From assembly GCA_002405475.1 (NCBI GenBank), contig DHLX01000013.1:1-27993 (forward strand): a DNA stretch of 27,993 nucleotides, written 5' to 3'. Below are positions 14,375-22,542 of the stretch, in pieces. The notes under the pieces are model-generated. The model made no database searches and was not told where the DNA came from. It saw only the letters and a list, made by a program, of their open reading frames with translations. Each line of letters opens with the position of its first letter. Position 1 is the stretch's first letter. Position numbers and translations under genes: made by a program. This stretch comes from Burkholderiales bacterium UBA4657 (lineage in GTDB: Bacteria > Pseudomonadota > Gammaproteobacteria > Burkholderiales > Burkholderiaceae_E).

Positions 14375-15817
14375 GTGGCTTTCTCGCTGTTCTCGAAAAA
14401 CAAAACCGACCGCAAAGAAGGTGGCAAGGACACCCAACAGGGTGACACCGTGTCGCCTCGTACCCGTTCGGGATTCAGTAATCAAAAACGCAGCACTGAA
14501 AATTTGACCGAGGTACGCAGGCGCCAGGCCGAGATGGCCGCCAAGATTGATGCCATTGAATCGGAAATGACAGCAGAATTTCCGCCACTGAGCCGTAACA
14601 CCCGAAAACCGTCCAAATCGGTACCTGAAGGCGTAGATGTTCCGGCCTCGGTCAAACGAGAACCCGATGCCTCTGCGATTTCCAAAGCCTCTACAGACTC
14701 CAGTGATAATCCGCCCACCTTTACGCCCACTAATCTAGCTACCGAAGTCATCGGCAATGATGATCTGAAGGCTGGTGCTGTTGAACTAACCGAAAGCAGC
14801 AGCCTGCCGCCCATTGTCGAAGAAACCGCCATGTTATTTGCCAACGGGCAGACGGCAGAATGCGCCAAAATGCTGCGTGAAGAACTGGAACGTGAGCCTG
14901 GCATGCAAGTCGCCTGGCTTTTATTGTTTGAAATCTTGCAGCAAACTGGCAACCTGAAAGAATTTGAAGCATCGGCGCTTGACTACACGGTAAGATTTGA
15001 AAGTTCTGCTCCAGCCTGGCGTGATTTCCAACGCCAGCAAAACAGCAAAGCCCCGATAAGCATGACGGCGCAAGCAGACCCGACCGAAGTTGCCCTGCCA
15101 GCTCGCATGACGGCAGAAAGTCAACGAGAGCTGGAAGCGTTCAAAAAATTACTCAAGCCTGGCGCTGGCGCCAAACTCAATTTCGAAAAACTGACCGAGG
15201 CTGATGAAGCTGGCGCGAACGTTCTGCGCGATTTGTTGAACACTGCAAAAAAAAGCGTCGTACCTATCACCATGTCTGGCACTACCCAGGCCGCTTTTGC
15301 TCTACGCGGCAAATTGGTGATCAATGTAAAACAGCCGCCAGAAGCTGTCTGGCTAGCTACGCTGGATCTCTATCATTTACTCGACTGGCAAAGACAATTT
15401 GAAGATCTGGCTGTTGATTATGCCGTAACCTTTGAAGTTTCCCCCCCCAGTTATGAGCCGCCGCCGAAGCATATCCATATTTCGGGAGCATTGAACAAGG
15501 AAGCCACCCTGGGTGACGCCGGGTCAGACTTGATACCGGAAGCTCGCCCTGAACTCAAAGGCGATATCCTGGGCTCTGCCAGCGATGCCATTGCCAGCCT
15601 GGAAACAGCCGCGTCCATGAGCGACCGGATAGAAGTTGACTGTAGCCAACTGGGCCGGGTTGATTTCTCGGCAGCGGGCTCACTGCTGAACTGGCTGCTG
15701 AGCGCACACGCACGCGGCAAGCATTTTTCCTTTATCCAGGTACATCTACTAGCATCAGCACTGTTTACCGTAGTGGGTATTAACACCGTTGCTGAAGTTG
15801 TTAGCCGGCGCAATTGA
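14375..15817 (+). CDS. STAS-domain protein with TPR-like segment
   Basis: A 480-residue cytoplasmic protein without signal peptide or membrane segments. Residues 1-145 are charged, Ser/Thr/Pro-rich and probably disordered; 146-215 look like helical TPR repeats (AKMLREELEREPGMQVAWLLLFEILQQTGNLKEFE); two STAS-like domains follow at about 235-310 and 365-475. The second has the classic VDFSAAGSLLNWL, where the Ser would be the phosphorylatable residue of anti-sigma antagonist or MlaB-type proteins; the first has EADEAGANVL and lacks it. GTG start with CGGAG 7 bases upstream. STAS domains bind partners in sigma-factor switching, lipid transport or polarity; I cannot assign which. Confidence 0.8.
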   Translation: MAFSLFSKNKTDRKEGGKDTQQGDTVSPRTRSGFSNQKRSTENLTEVRRRQAEMAAKIDAIESEMTAEFPPLSRNTRKPSKSVPEGVDVPASVKREPDASAISKASTDSSDNPPTFTPTNLATEVIGNDDLKAGAVELTESSSLPPIVEETAMLFANGQTAECAKMLREELEREPGMQVAWLLLFEILQQTGNLKEFEASALDYTVRFESSAPAWRDFQRQQNSKAPISMTAQADPTEVALPARMTAESQRELEAFKKLLKPGAGAKLNFEKLTEADEAGANVLRDLLNTAKKSVVPITMSGTTQAAFALRGKLVINVKQPPEAVWLATLDLYHLLDWQRQFEDLAVDYAVTFEVSPPSYEPPPKHIHISGALNKEATLGDAGSDLIPEARPELKGDILGSASDAIASLETAASMSDRIEVDCSQLGRVDFSAAGSLLNWLLSAHARGKHFSFIQVHLLASALFTVVGINTVAEVVSRRN

Positions 15818-15958
15818 TTACCTCAAAAAGCCAAACCGTTTTTGAATGTGCCGCTCTTTCGCCAGCCATCCGTTGTGGTCTATGGCATGCTACGGTACGC
15901 CTTATGTGACAATGTGGGCACTGAACTGCCAGCGATCGCTTCCTGATGAGTAACTGCC

Positions 15959-16531
15959 ATGCAAGATAATGAACGCATTGAAAGCAGCGAGTTGCCGATC
16001 TCGCGCCCCAAATCATGGGAACATCCCGGTCGGCGACGCCTGCCCGTTTTGGCAGCTGTTGTATTAGTCGTTGTCGCGTTGATCGCAGCCTATACCGCCT
16101 TGTTTGGAAAAAGCAAAGCGGCGCCTGAAGTGACTTTCAAAACACTGAGTGGTGAACATCTGACCACACAACAATTGCGCGGCAAGGTGGTACTCGTCAA
16201 TTTTTGGGCTACCTCGTGTGTAACTTGCGTAAAAGAAATGCCGATGCTGGTGGAAACACATCAAAAATATGCGCCTCAAGGGTATGAAACCATTGCCGTG
16301 GCCATGAATTACGACCGTCCCGATTTTGTGCTTAACTTTGCCCAGACCCGTGGGCTACCTTTCAAGGTGGCTTACGACGTGGACAACAGCGTCGCACCAG
16401 CTTTTTTTGATACCCGGGTAACACCCACCACTTTCCTGATTGACAAGCAGGGCAGAATCATCAAGCGCTATGTCGGTGAGCCACCCAAGCTGGAATTACA
16501 CGCCTTGATAGAAAAGTACTTGCGCAGTTAA
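15959..16531 (+). CDS. TlpA-like membrane-anchored thioredoxin-fold protein
   Basis: A 190-residue thiol-disulfide protein. A single N-terminal anchor (about 27-47) holds a periplasmic thioredoxin domain (about 55-188). The redox centre is SCVTC, in FWATSCVTCVKEMP, instead of the WCxPC of thioredoxin or ResA; the cis-Pro loop is VTPTTFLID. Such proteins reduce periplasmic disulfides, often for cytochrome c maturation or copper-site assembly. The neighbours give no client. Its TAA overlaps the stop of convergent lipA (TTAA at 16528-16531). The 141-base gap before it holds no recognised gene. Confidence 0.9.
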   Translation: MQDNERIESSELPISRPKSWEHPGRRRLPVLAAVVLVVVALIAAYTALFGKSKAAPEVTFKTLSGEHLTTQQLRGKVVLVNFWATSCVTCVKEMPMLVETHQKYAPQGYETIAVAMNYDRPDFVLNFAQTRGLPFKVAYDVDNSVAPAFFDTRVTPTTFLIDKQGRIIKRYVGEPPKLELHALIEKYLRS

Positions 16532-17523
16532 ACCCCGGCAGCGTGCGCCTGCTGGTCGGCGTGGTACGAGCTGCGTACCATGGCACCGACGGCGGCATGG
16601 GAAAACCCCATGTCGTAAGCCTGGGCTTCAAACATTTTGAAGGTGTCCGGGTGCACATAGCGCCGTACCGGCAGATGGTGATTTGACGGCGCCAGATACT
16701 GTCCAATGGTCAGCATGTCTATATTATGTTCTCGCATATCGCGCATGACCTGAAGTATTTCCTCATCGGTTTCACCCAAGCCCACCATCAGGCCGCTTTT
16801 GGTCGGCACCTGCGGAAACAAGGCCTTGAATTTTTTCAGCAGGTTCAGGCTGAAAGCGTAATCAGACCCCGGTCGTGCTTCCTTGTAAAGACGCGGCACG
16901 GTTTCCAGATTGTGATTCATGACATCGGGTGGCGCGGCTTTCAAAATGTCGAGCGCCCGATCGTCGCGGCCACGAAAATCAGGTACCAAGACTTCTATGG
17001 TGGTTTGCGGCGACAGTTCGCGCACTTTTTCTATGCACGCCACAAAATGACCCGCACCTCCGTCGCGCAGATCATCCCGATCGACACTGGTAATGACGAC
17101 ATATTTCAGGCGCAGATCGGCAATGGTTTTTGCCAATCGTAGTGGTTCTTCTGTATCCAGAGGGTCAGGACGACCATGGCCGACATCACAAAACGGGCAA
17201 CGGCGCGTACATTTGTCGCCCATGATCATGAAAGTGGCGGTACCCTTGCCGAAGCATTCCCCGATATTCGGGCAGGACGCTTCTTCGCACACAGTCACGA
17301 GTTTGTTGGCACGCAAAATGTCCTTGATTTCGTAAAAGCGCGTGGTCGGTGAACCGGCTTTGACGCGAATCCATTCAGGTTTACGCAAGGTTTCATGCGG
17401 CACGATCTTGATGGGAATGCGCGCGGTTTTGGCTTGTGATTTCTGTTTCGCAGTCGCATCGTAATTCGCGGCATCTTGCGCGTTACGAACTACTTTGTCC
17501 GTCAGTCCTGTTTTGCTGCTCAT
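16528..17523 (-). CDS. lipA: lipoyl synthase LipA
   Basis: A 331-residue radical-SAM enzyme that inserts two sulfurs into protein-bound octanoate, completing lipoate on the 2-oxoacid dehydrogenases and the glycine cleavage H protein. The auxiliary 4Fe-4S cluster ligands are C79, C84 and C90 (CEEASCPNIGEC), and the radical-SAM cluster is C105, C109 and C112 (CTRRCPFC). The C-terminal RSSYHA contains the conserved Ser that completes the auxiliary cluster. It overlaps lipB by 4 bases (ATGA), so the octanoyl transferase and the synthase are made together. Confidence 0.98.
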   Translation of the reverse strand: MSSKTGLTDKVVRNAQDAANYDATAKQKSQAKTARIPIKIVPHETLRKPEWIRVKAGSPTTRFYEIKDILRANKLVTVCEEASCPNIGECFGKGTATFMIMGDKCTRRCPFCDVGHGRPDPLDTEEPLRLAKTIADLRLKYVVITSVDRDDLRDGGAGHFVACIEKVRELSPQTTIEVLVPDFRGRDDRALDILKAAPPDVMNHNLETVPRLYKEARPGSDYAFSLNLLKKFKALFPQVPTKSGLMVGLGETDEEILQVMRDMREHNIDMLTIGQYLAPSNHHLPVRRYVHPDTFKMFEAQAYDMGFSHAAVGAMVRSSYHADQQAHAAGV

Positions 17524-18155
17524 GATAATAATTGGGCTTCCAAATGACGCACTAATGCATTAGCGGCCTGGGTTAAGCTGAGGTCGATACCGCATGATGC
17601 CATATCTGTCGTCTCCAGGCCGGCATAGCCACACGGGTTGATGTCCTGAAACGGGGTCATGTCCATGGCCACATTCAGCGCCACCCCATGGTAGGTGCAG
17701 CCGTGACGCACTTTCAGACCCAAAGCGGCTATTTTGGCTCCGGGCTGGCCTTGTGCTGTCAGAACGTACACACCGGGCGCACCCGGCTTGCGCCCAGCGG
17801 CTAATTGATGCTGCGCCAGCAGGTCGATGACGGCCTGTTCCATACGATGAACTACCTCTTTAATGAAATAACCACGCCGGCGCAGATCAATGAGGACATA
17901 CGCCACGACCTGCCCGGGGCCGTGGTATGTGACCTGCCCTCCGCGATCAGTTTGCACGACTGGAATGGCATTAGCTCGGAGCAAGTGCTCACGTTTGCCC
18001 GCCTGTCCCAAGGTATAGACTGGGTCATGCTCGACCAGCCAGACTTCATCCGGCGTATCACTCTGGCGCTGCTCGGTAAAGTCACGCATGGCTTGCAGGG
18101 TCGGCTCATAGGCACGGCGCTGCAGCTCGCGTTTGACCAGCGCGCCTACAGACAT
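17520..18155 (-). CDS. lipB: octanoyl-[ACP]:protein N-octanoyltransferase LipB
   Basis: A 211-residue transferase that moves octanoate from acyl carrier protein onto a lysine of lipoyl domains, forming the LipA substrate. Family signatures are DEVWLVEHDPVYTLGQAGK, GGQVTYHGPGQVVAYVLIDLRRRG, GAPGVYV and AKIAALGLKVRHGCTYHGVALNV with the catalytic Lys, and NPCGYAGL with the catalytic Cys. It starts 2 bases after the ybeD stop and overlaps lipA, in the classic ybeD-lipB-lipA order. Confidence 0.97.
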   Translation of the reverse strand: MSVGALVKRELQRRAYEPTLQAMRDFTEQRQSDTPDEVWLVEHDPVYTLGQAGKREHLLRANAIPVVQTDRGGQVTYHGPGQVVAYVLIDLRRRGYFIKEVVHRMEQAVIDLLAQHQLAAGRKPGAPGVYVLTAQGQPGAKIAALGLKVRHGCTYHGVALNVAMDMTPFQDINPCGYAGLETTDMASCGIDLSLTQAANALVRHLEAQLLS

Positions 18156-18157
18156 GA

Positions 18158-18427
18158 TTACAACACTACGGCCACCATCGGGTGGCCAGACAGTTCGGTA
18201 TACAGGGCGTCGAGCTGGACACGGCTGGTGGCTCGAATGGTTACGGTCAGACTCAGATAATTGCCCTGGCTGCTGCTGCGCATTTCGAGCGAGCCAGCCT
18301 CGAAGTCGGGTGCATGTTTCTGAACGATACTTATTACCGTTTGCGCTAACGAATCAACACGCTTGCCCATGACCTTGATGGGAAAATCACACGGGTACTC
18401 AATCAGACTATCGGCGCGTGCGCTCAT
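18158..18427 (-). CDS. DUF493 / YbeD-family protein
   Basis: An 89-residue YbeD-type small protein with an ACT-like ferredoxin fold. Signatures are LIEYPCDFPIKVMGK and SSQGNYLSLTVTIRATSRVQLDALYTELSGHPMVAVVL, which covers most of its length. The family is nearly always linked to lipB and sometimes to dacA; a regulatory role in lipoate metabolism has been suggested but is not settled. The start at 18427 was chosen because ATGA overlaps the stop of the carboxypeptidase gene; an in-frame GTG at 18436 is possible. Confidence 0.92.
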   Translation of the reverse strand: MSARADSLIEYPCDFPIKVMGKRVDSLAQTVISIVQKHAPDFEAGSLEMRSSSQGNYLSLTVTIRATSRVQLDALYTELSGHPMVAVVL

Positions 18428-19569
18428 TGGAACCACAATTTGATGGTGTCGATGGCACGGCCAAACACCCCGGCCTGGTTCACGTCTTCGAGCGCCACCA
18501 GAGCAACCTCGCGCCAGGGTTTTCCGCTTACAGTCAACTGGATGGTGCCGACCTGTTGGCCGGCACGAATCGGTGCCAGTAATCGTTCATTACGCACAAT
18601 AGTGGCCTTCAGATCGGCAGCTTGTCCACGCGGCACACTGGCAAAAATATCCTCGCGCACCCCGGCCTTGAGTTCATTGGCTTCACCCTTGAACACGGCC
18701 ACTTGATCGACGGCACGGTTCGCTTCCAGCGCGCGCACCGCCTCGAACTGCTGAAAACCCCAGTTCAATAATTTTTGCGATTCCTGGGCGCGGGCGTTAT
18801 CGCTGCTGGTCCCCATGACCACGCTGATCAGTCGGCGCTGCCCCTGAACCGGCGCGGGCAAATCACGTCTGGCGGTCGCTATCAGGCAAAAACCGGCCGC
18901 TTCGGTATGCCCGGTCTTCAAACCATCGACCGCCGGGTCGAGCCAGAGCAAACGGTTACGGTTCGGCTGTTTGATGTTGTTGTAGGTATATTCGCGCTGC
19001 GAGTACAGCGGCAGATAATCGGGAAAATCGAGAATCAGGCGTTGTGCCAGCACCGCCATGTCGCGTGCAGTCGAATAGTGTCCGGGCTCGCTCAAACCGG
19101 TGGCATTACGAAATTGGGAATTCTTCAGACCCAGGCGCTGCGCCTCACGATTCATGGCCGCCACAAAACCTTCCTCGCTGCCCCCGACTTTTTCTGCCAG
19201 TGCCACCGTGGCATCGTTACCCGACTGGACAATCATGCCGCGCAATAATTCATCCACCGTCACCGGGCGGTTAGGCTCAATAAACATGCGCGAGCCGCCG
19301 GTCTTCCAGGCTTTTTCTGAAACATTGACCTGGTCGGTAGCACGTAATGCACCGGACTTGAGCTGCTGAAACACCAGGTAAGCCGTCATGACTTTGGTCA
19401 ATGAGGCCGGATCGACCCGGGTATCTGCCGCTTCCGACGCCAATATCTGATTGCTGGTCACATCGAGCACAATCCATGACTTGGCGGCGAGAGGTGGCGG
19501 GGCCAGTTGTGCCCAGGCAGTAGAACATAAAGATAACAAAAACAGGAAACAGGAAAGCCACTTATGCAT
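18424..19569 (-). CDS. dacC: D-alanyl-D-alanine carboxypeptidase (PBP5/6 family)
   Basis: A 381-residue low-molecular-weight penicillin-binding protein that trims terminal D-Ala from peptidoglycan pentapeptides. Signal peptide 1-20 (ending TAWA). The catalytic motifs are SLTK (S56, K59), SGN (S116-N118) and KTG (K218-G220). A C-terminal PBP5-like beta domain follows (about 280-370), and the tail ends FGRAIDTIKLWF, an amphipathic helix that anchors such enzymes to the inner membrane. The start at 19569 gives the clean signal peptide; upstream in-frame ATGs lie inside the hydrolase gene. The symbol dacC could equally be dacA; the paralogues are not separable here. Confidence 0.93.
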   Translation of the reverse strand: MHKWLSCFLFLLSLCSTAWAQLAPPPLAAKSWIVLDVTSNQILASEAADTRVDPASLTKVMTAYLVFQQLKSGALRATDQVNVSEKAWKTGGSRMFIEPNRPVTVDELLRGMIVQSGNDATVALAEKVGGSEEGFVAAMNREAQRLGLKNSQFRNATGLSEPGHYSTARDMAVLAQRLILDFPDYLPLYSQREYTYNNIKQPNRNRLLWLDPAVDGLKTGHTEAAGFCLIATARRDLPAPVQGQRRLISVVMGTSSDNARAQESQKLLNWGFQQFEAVRALEANRAVDQVAVFKGEANELKAGVREDIFASVPRGQAADLKATIVRNERLLAPIRAGQQVGTIQLTVSGKPWREVALVALEDVNQAGVFGRAIDTIKLWFQ

Positions 19570-19576
19570 GATGAGT

Positions 19577-20206
19577 TCAAAGTCCAGACGATAAAGCGTG
19601 AATGACCAGCCGTTTGATGATCGGTAAACGGCCATGAAAAAAATGATCGGCACCGGGAATGACTGTCACCGGAAGATTTTGCGGGCGCGCCCAGTCGAGT
19701 ACCGATGACAGCGGTACGGTGTCGTCGAGTTCGCCATGAATGACCAGTGAGTCTTCAGGCACGGGCATGACCTGCCAGCGGCTGGTAGCAGTGCCGACCA
19801 GCACCAGCCGCTGCGCCGGTATGCCTGCGGCAGCCAGACGCTGCGCCACATGGGTTTGAACAAAACTGCCAAACGAAAAACCGGCCAGCACCAGCTCCTC
19901 GGGTTGGTAGCGTTGCCTGAACAGATCGACCACTGTCACAATGTCATCGACCTCGCCCCGGCCTTCATCGTGAGTACCAGCAGTGTTACCCACGTCGCGA
20001 AAATTGGGGCGCACGCTGATAAAACCGAGTGCTACCAGAGCGCGCGCCAGAGTTTGCGTCACCTTGTTGTCGAGGGTGCCGCCAAACAGCGGGTGCGGAT
20101 GGCATACGACTGCCAGACCACGTGGCTCGCCAGCAGGTGCATCAATCGCTACTTCAATAGAACCCACCGGGCCGGATATCAGCTCGAACTGCGTACGCGG
20201 ATTCAT
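19577..20206 (-). CDS. alpha/beta hydrolase (COG2945-like)
   Basis: A 209-residue serine hydrolase with a minimal alpha/beta fold. The nucleophile elbow is GFSFG (S111), the acid is one of D161/D162 in HGELDDTVP, and the catalytic His is H188 (GADHFF). The N-terminal CHPHPLFGGTLDNKV is typical of the dienelactone-hydrolase-like COG2945 group. Natural substrate unknown. No signal peptide, so cytoplasmic. Its ATG overlaps the ferredoxin stop by one base (TGATG), and the carboxypeptidase starts 7 bases after its stop. Confidence 0.88.
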   Translation of the reverse strand: MNPRTQFELISGPVGSIEVAIDAPAGEPRGLAVVCHPHPLFGGTLDNKVTQTLARALVALGFISVRPNFRDVGNTAGTHDEGRGEVDDIVTVVDLFRQRYQPEELVLAGFSFGSFVQTHVAQRLAAAGIPAQRLVLVGTATSRWQVMPVPEDSLVIHGELDDTVPLSSVLDWARPQNLPVTVIPGADHFFHGRLPIIKRLVIHALSSGL

Positions 20207-20514
20207 CAAATCTTCAGTCTTTCCACCGGCTGGCCACCGATAAGGTGACGATCAATAATTTCGTCCATATCGGCCTGATCGACAAAGGTGTACCAGACCG
20301 CCTCAGGGTAGACCACGGCCACCGGGCCTTGACTGCAACGGTCGAGGCAGCCGGCCTTTTGCACCCTGAACTTGCCCGCACCCGTCAGGTTCATGGCTTT
20401 GAGTCGGGCTTTGGCATGATCGACCATGGCCTGCGGATTCGACTGGGCGCAACAAGCCTCGCCGTTATCACGCTGGTTGGTACAAATGAACATGTGACGC
20501 TGATAATAGGACAT
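20206..20514 (-). CDS. [2Fe-2S] ferredoxin, thioredoxin-like type
   Basis: A 102-residue small iron-sulfur protein. Cysteines C11, C21 or C22, C56 and C60 give the spacing C-x9/10-C ... C-x3-C of the thioredoxin-like 2Fe-2S ferredoxins (Shethna-type and NuoE-like). Signatures are MFICTNQRD, CLDRCSQGPV and VVYPEAVWY. Partner unknown. It heads the packed chain hydrolase-carboxypeptidase-ybeD-lipB-lipA; a link to LipA, a radical-SAM Fe-S enzyme needing electrons, is possible but only by proximity. GTCCT-type ribosome binding is not obvious. Confidence 0.9.
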   Translation of the reverse strand: MSYYQRHMFICTNQRDNGEACCAQSNPQAMVDHAKARLKAMNLTGAGKFRVQKAGCLDRCSQGPVAVVYPEAVWYTFVDQADMDEIIDRHLIGGQPVERLKI

Positions 20515-20537
20515 GGCGTTAGCGCTTCATAAAAACT

Positions 20538-21698
20538 CTATTTTACGCGTCTTGCCGCCAAGAAAAGATAAGCCAGGGCGATAAACGGCCAGGCCATGGC
20601 CAGTACATTGAGCAGACCATTGAAATTGATCCAGGCACCCTGACGCCACTGCGCCAGAGAAGCCAGATAATAAGGGTTGTCGGGCATAAGATTCACCACC
20701 ACCAGACCTCCGCCAATCCCCATGATGGCAAGAACACGCTGTACCTGGTGCGGGGTAAAACTCGCCGCCGCGGCAAACGCCAGCCCCAGCGCAAAACCAA
20801 AGCTGGCTGCTGGCGTCGCCCAGGACCAGGTCAGCCCAGGCTCAAGCAGGGTAGCCGCGCCCACTGACTTGACCAGCCAGGCAGACAAGGCAAACAGTCC
20901 CAGCAAACGCAAATGCGGAGCCAGTGGTCGCATCAGCCAAAGAAACAGCAAAGCAGCCCCTGAAAAGGCGGTCGTCGATGCAATGGTTTCAGCAATCAGG
21001 TGTTGTTCCGGGCTGAGCACCGCAGGATCCGGCCACCAGCTCATAGCGTCAAACCAGGGCTCTATCACATCGAGCAACGGCGACAACACCTCGCCGGTGC
21101 CAAACGCCAGTGCCTGGGGGTGTAACTGGGCGGCGAACCAGGCCGCCACCAATACCAGTCCGGCACTGCCCTGATGCTCGAACCAGCGTAAGCGCCATTC
21201 ACGCAGCCGTCCCTTATCGATAAAACTACGTGCTGTCAGCTGTCCCAAGCCGGCGCCACACAAAGCCCCCAGGGCATTACAGCCCAGATCAACATTCGAG
21301 CTGATACGGTTCGGCAAATACGTCTGCAAACCCTCGAGCGAGGCCGACAGCATTGCCGCGCCAAGGAAGGCCAGAATCACCGCCCACCAGGGACGATAGC
21401 GCGGATAAAAGGTCCACACCATCAAGGCCCCCAAGGGCACATAGGCCAGCCAGTTGGTGACCAGATCGAAGCCGGTCCAGTATTTAGGCCACGGCGCCAA
21501 CACGAATTCCCACGGATCAATGCCGGGATTACGCCAGGACTGGAAGGGATGCAGGCTGGCATAGACAATGACCGCAACATAAGCCAGCAAGGCCCAGCGC
21601 GCCATGACCGAATTACGTCTGGGCCAAGACATGATGCCCAGCCGGATCAGACCGACCGACGCAGAAGTGCGAGAACGGGGTGGCAGAGGCGTTACCAT
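20538..21698 (-). CDS. VanZ-family multi-pass membrane protein
   Basis: A membrane protein of about 386 residues from this start. The N-terminal half matches VanZ-like proteins: VYASLHPFQSWRNPG, then DLVTNWLAYVPLGALMVW, with a helix and the NRISSNVDLGCNALGALCG segment. The C-terminal half adds several more helices, ending YLFLAARRVK, about eight or more in all. VanZ itself gives low-level teicoplanin resistance; most homologues are uncharacterised. The start is uncertain: ATGs at 21698, 21632 and 21605 are all possible and none has a strong ribosome binding site; only the latter two leave room for a promoter before birA. The next gene starts 23 bases after its stop. Confidence 0.82.
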   Translation of the reverse strand: MVTPLPPRSRTSASVGLIRLGIMSWPRRNSVMARWALLAYVAVIVYASLHPFQSWRNPGIDPWEFVLAPWPKYWTGFDLVTNWLAYVPLGALMVWTFYPRYRPWWAVILAFLGAAMLSASLEGLQTYLPNRISSNVDLGCNALGALCGAGLGQLTARSFIDKGRLREWRLRWFEHQGSAGLVLVAAWFAAQLHPQALAFGTGEVLSPLLDVIEPWFDAMSWWPDPAVLSPEQHLIAETIASTTAFSGAALLFLWLMRPLAPHLRLLGLFALSAWLVKSVGAATLLEPGLTWSWATPAASFGFALGLAFAAAASFTPHQVQRVLAIMGIGGGLVVVNLMPDNPYYLASLAQWRQGAWINFNGLLNVLAMAWPFIALAYLFLAARRVK

Positions 21699-22542
21699 GT
21701 CGGTATTCTCGCTAAAAATGATGAAAACTGCTTCTGCTTCGGAATTAAAACCCCTGCACCGCGATGCGATTGTGGCGGCATTGCAAGCTCGCCATGCATC
21801 GGCCGCCTGGTTATTGCCCGGCGTGGTCGAAGTCGTGTCCGAGACCTGCTCCACCAATACCGACCTGTTGGCCTATGCGCGACGCATGGGTGACAGAACT
21901 CCGCAACGCAGCTTGCTGGTGACACAAAATCAGACCCAGGGTCGGGGTCGCCACGGTCGTAGCTGGGACTGTCCGGCAGGCGCGGCTTTGGCTTTATCCA
22001 TAGGACTGCGCTCACCACGCGCTCCTGCCGCCCTGGGTGGCCTGACGCTATTGTGTGGCCTGGCAGTCAAACAGGCGCTGGCGCAAGCCGGTGCCAAGGT
22101 TGGGCTGAAATGGCCGAATGATGTGCTGGATCTGGCCACGCGCCAGAAACTAAGTGGCGTTCTGGTCGAACTGCAACCCCTCGGTGACAAAAGCGTCTGG
22201 CTGGTGATTGGTATAGGCATCAATCTTGATGCGGCTCCTGCCGGAGCGGCGCAACTCGGACAGGTTGATGATCTGGCACGCCTGATTACAGATATTGTGA
22301 TGGCACTGGAACAACGTTATGCCGTGTTTGAAGCATCGGGCTTCGAACCCTTGATGCAGGAATTTAACGACGCGCATCTGTTGCAGGGCGAACCCGTCAT
22401 GCTGTTACAGGGTGAACATGTGACATTACGCGGTCATTTTGCTGGCATCAATGCCTCTGGCGAGGCGCTGATTCAGACCGCGGAACAGATTCACCTTGTC
22501 AGCGCGGGCGAACTGCGCTTACGCCGCGAGGGCAAAGCATGA
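21697..22542 (+). CDS. birA: biotin-[acetyl-CoA-carboxylase] ligase BirA, catalytic form
   Basis: A 281-residue biotin-protein ligase that activates biotin as biotinyl-AMP and attaches it to the biotin carboxyl carrier protein. Motifs are ETCSTNTDLL (49-58), the adenylate loop GRGRHGRSW (82-90) and KWPNDV with catalytic K138. The C-terminal SH3-like domain ends GELRLRR. No helix-turn-helix precedes the ligase domain, so it is monofunctional, unlike E. coli BirA. The ATG at 21697 has AGAGG 8 bases upstream; a longer frame begins at 21604. Its start codon overlaps that of the divergent VanZ gene. coaX starts by ATGA overlap. Confidence 0.93.
   Translation: MSVFSLKMMKTASASELKPLHRDAIVAALQARHASAAWLLPGVVEVVSETCSTNTDLLAYARRMGDRTPQRSLLVTQNQTQGRGRHGRSWDCPAGAALALSIGLRSPRAPAALGGLTLLCGLAVKQALAQAGAKVGLKWPNDVLDLATRQKLSGVLVELQPLGDKSVWLVIGIGINLDAAPAGAAQLGQVDDLARLITDIVMALEQRYAVFEASGFEPLMQEFNDAHLLQGEPVMLLQGEHVTLRGHFAGINASGEALIQTAEQIHLVSAGELRLRREGKA

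Noticed and set aside
15822..15860. AT-only 7-bp inverted repeat (TCAAAAA/TTTTTGA) after the STAS gene
   Set aside because: A stem of nearly only A-T pairs with a 9-base loop is too weak for an intrinsic terminator.
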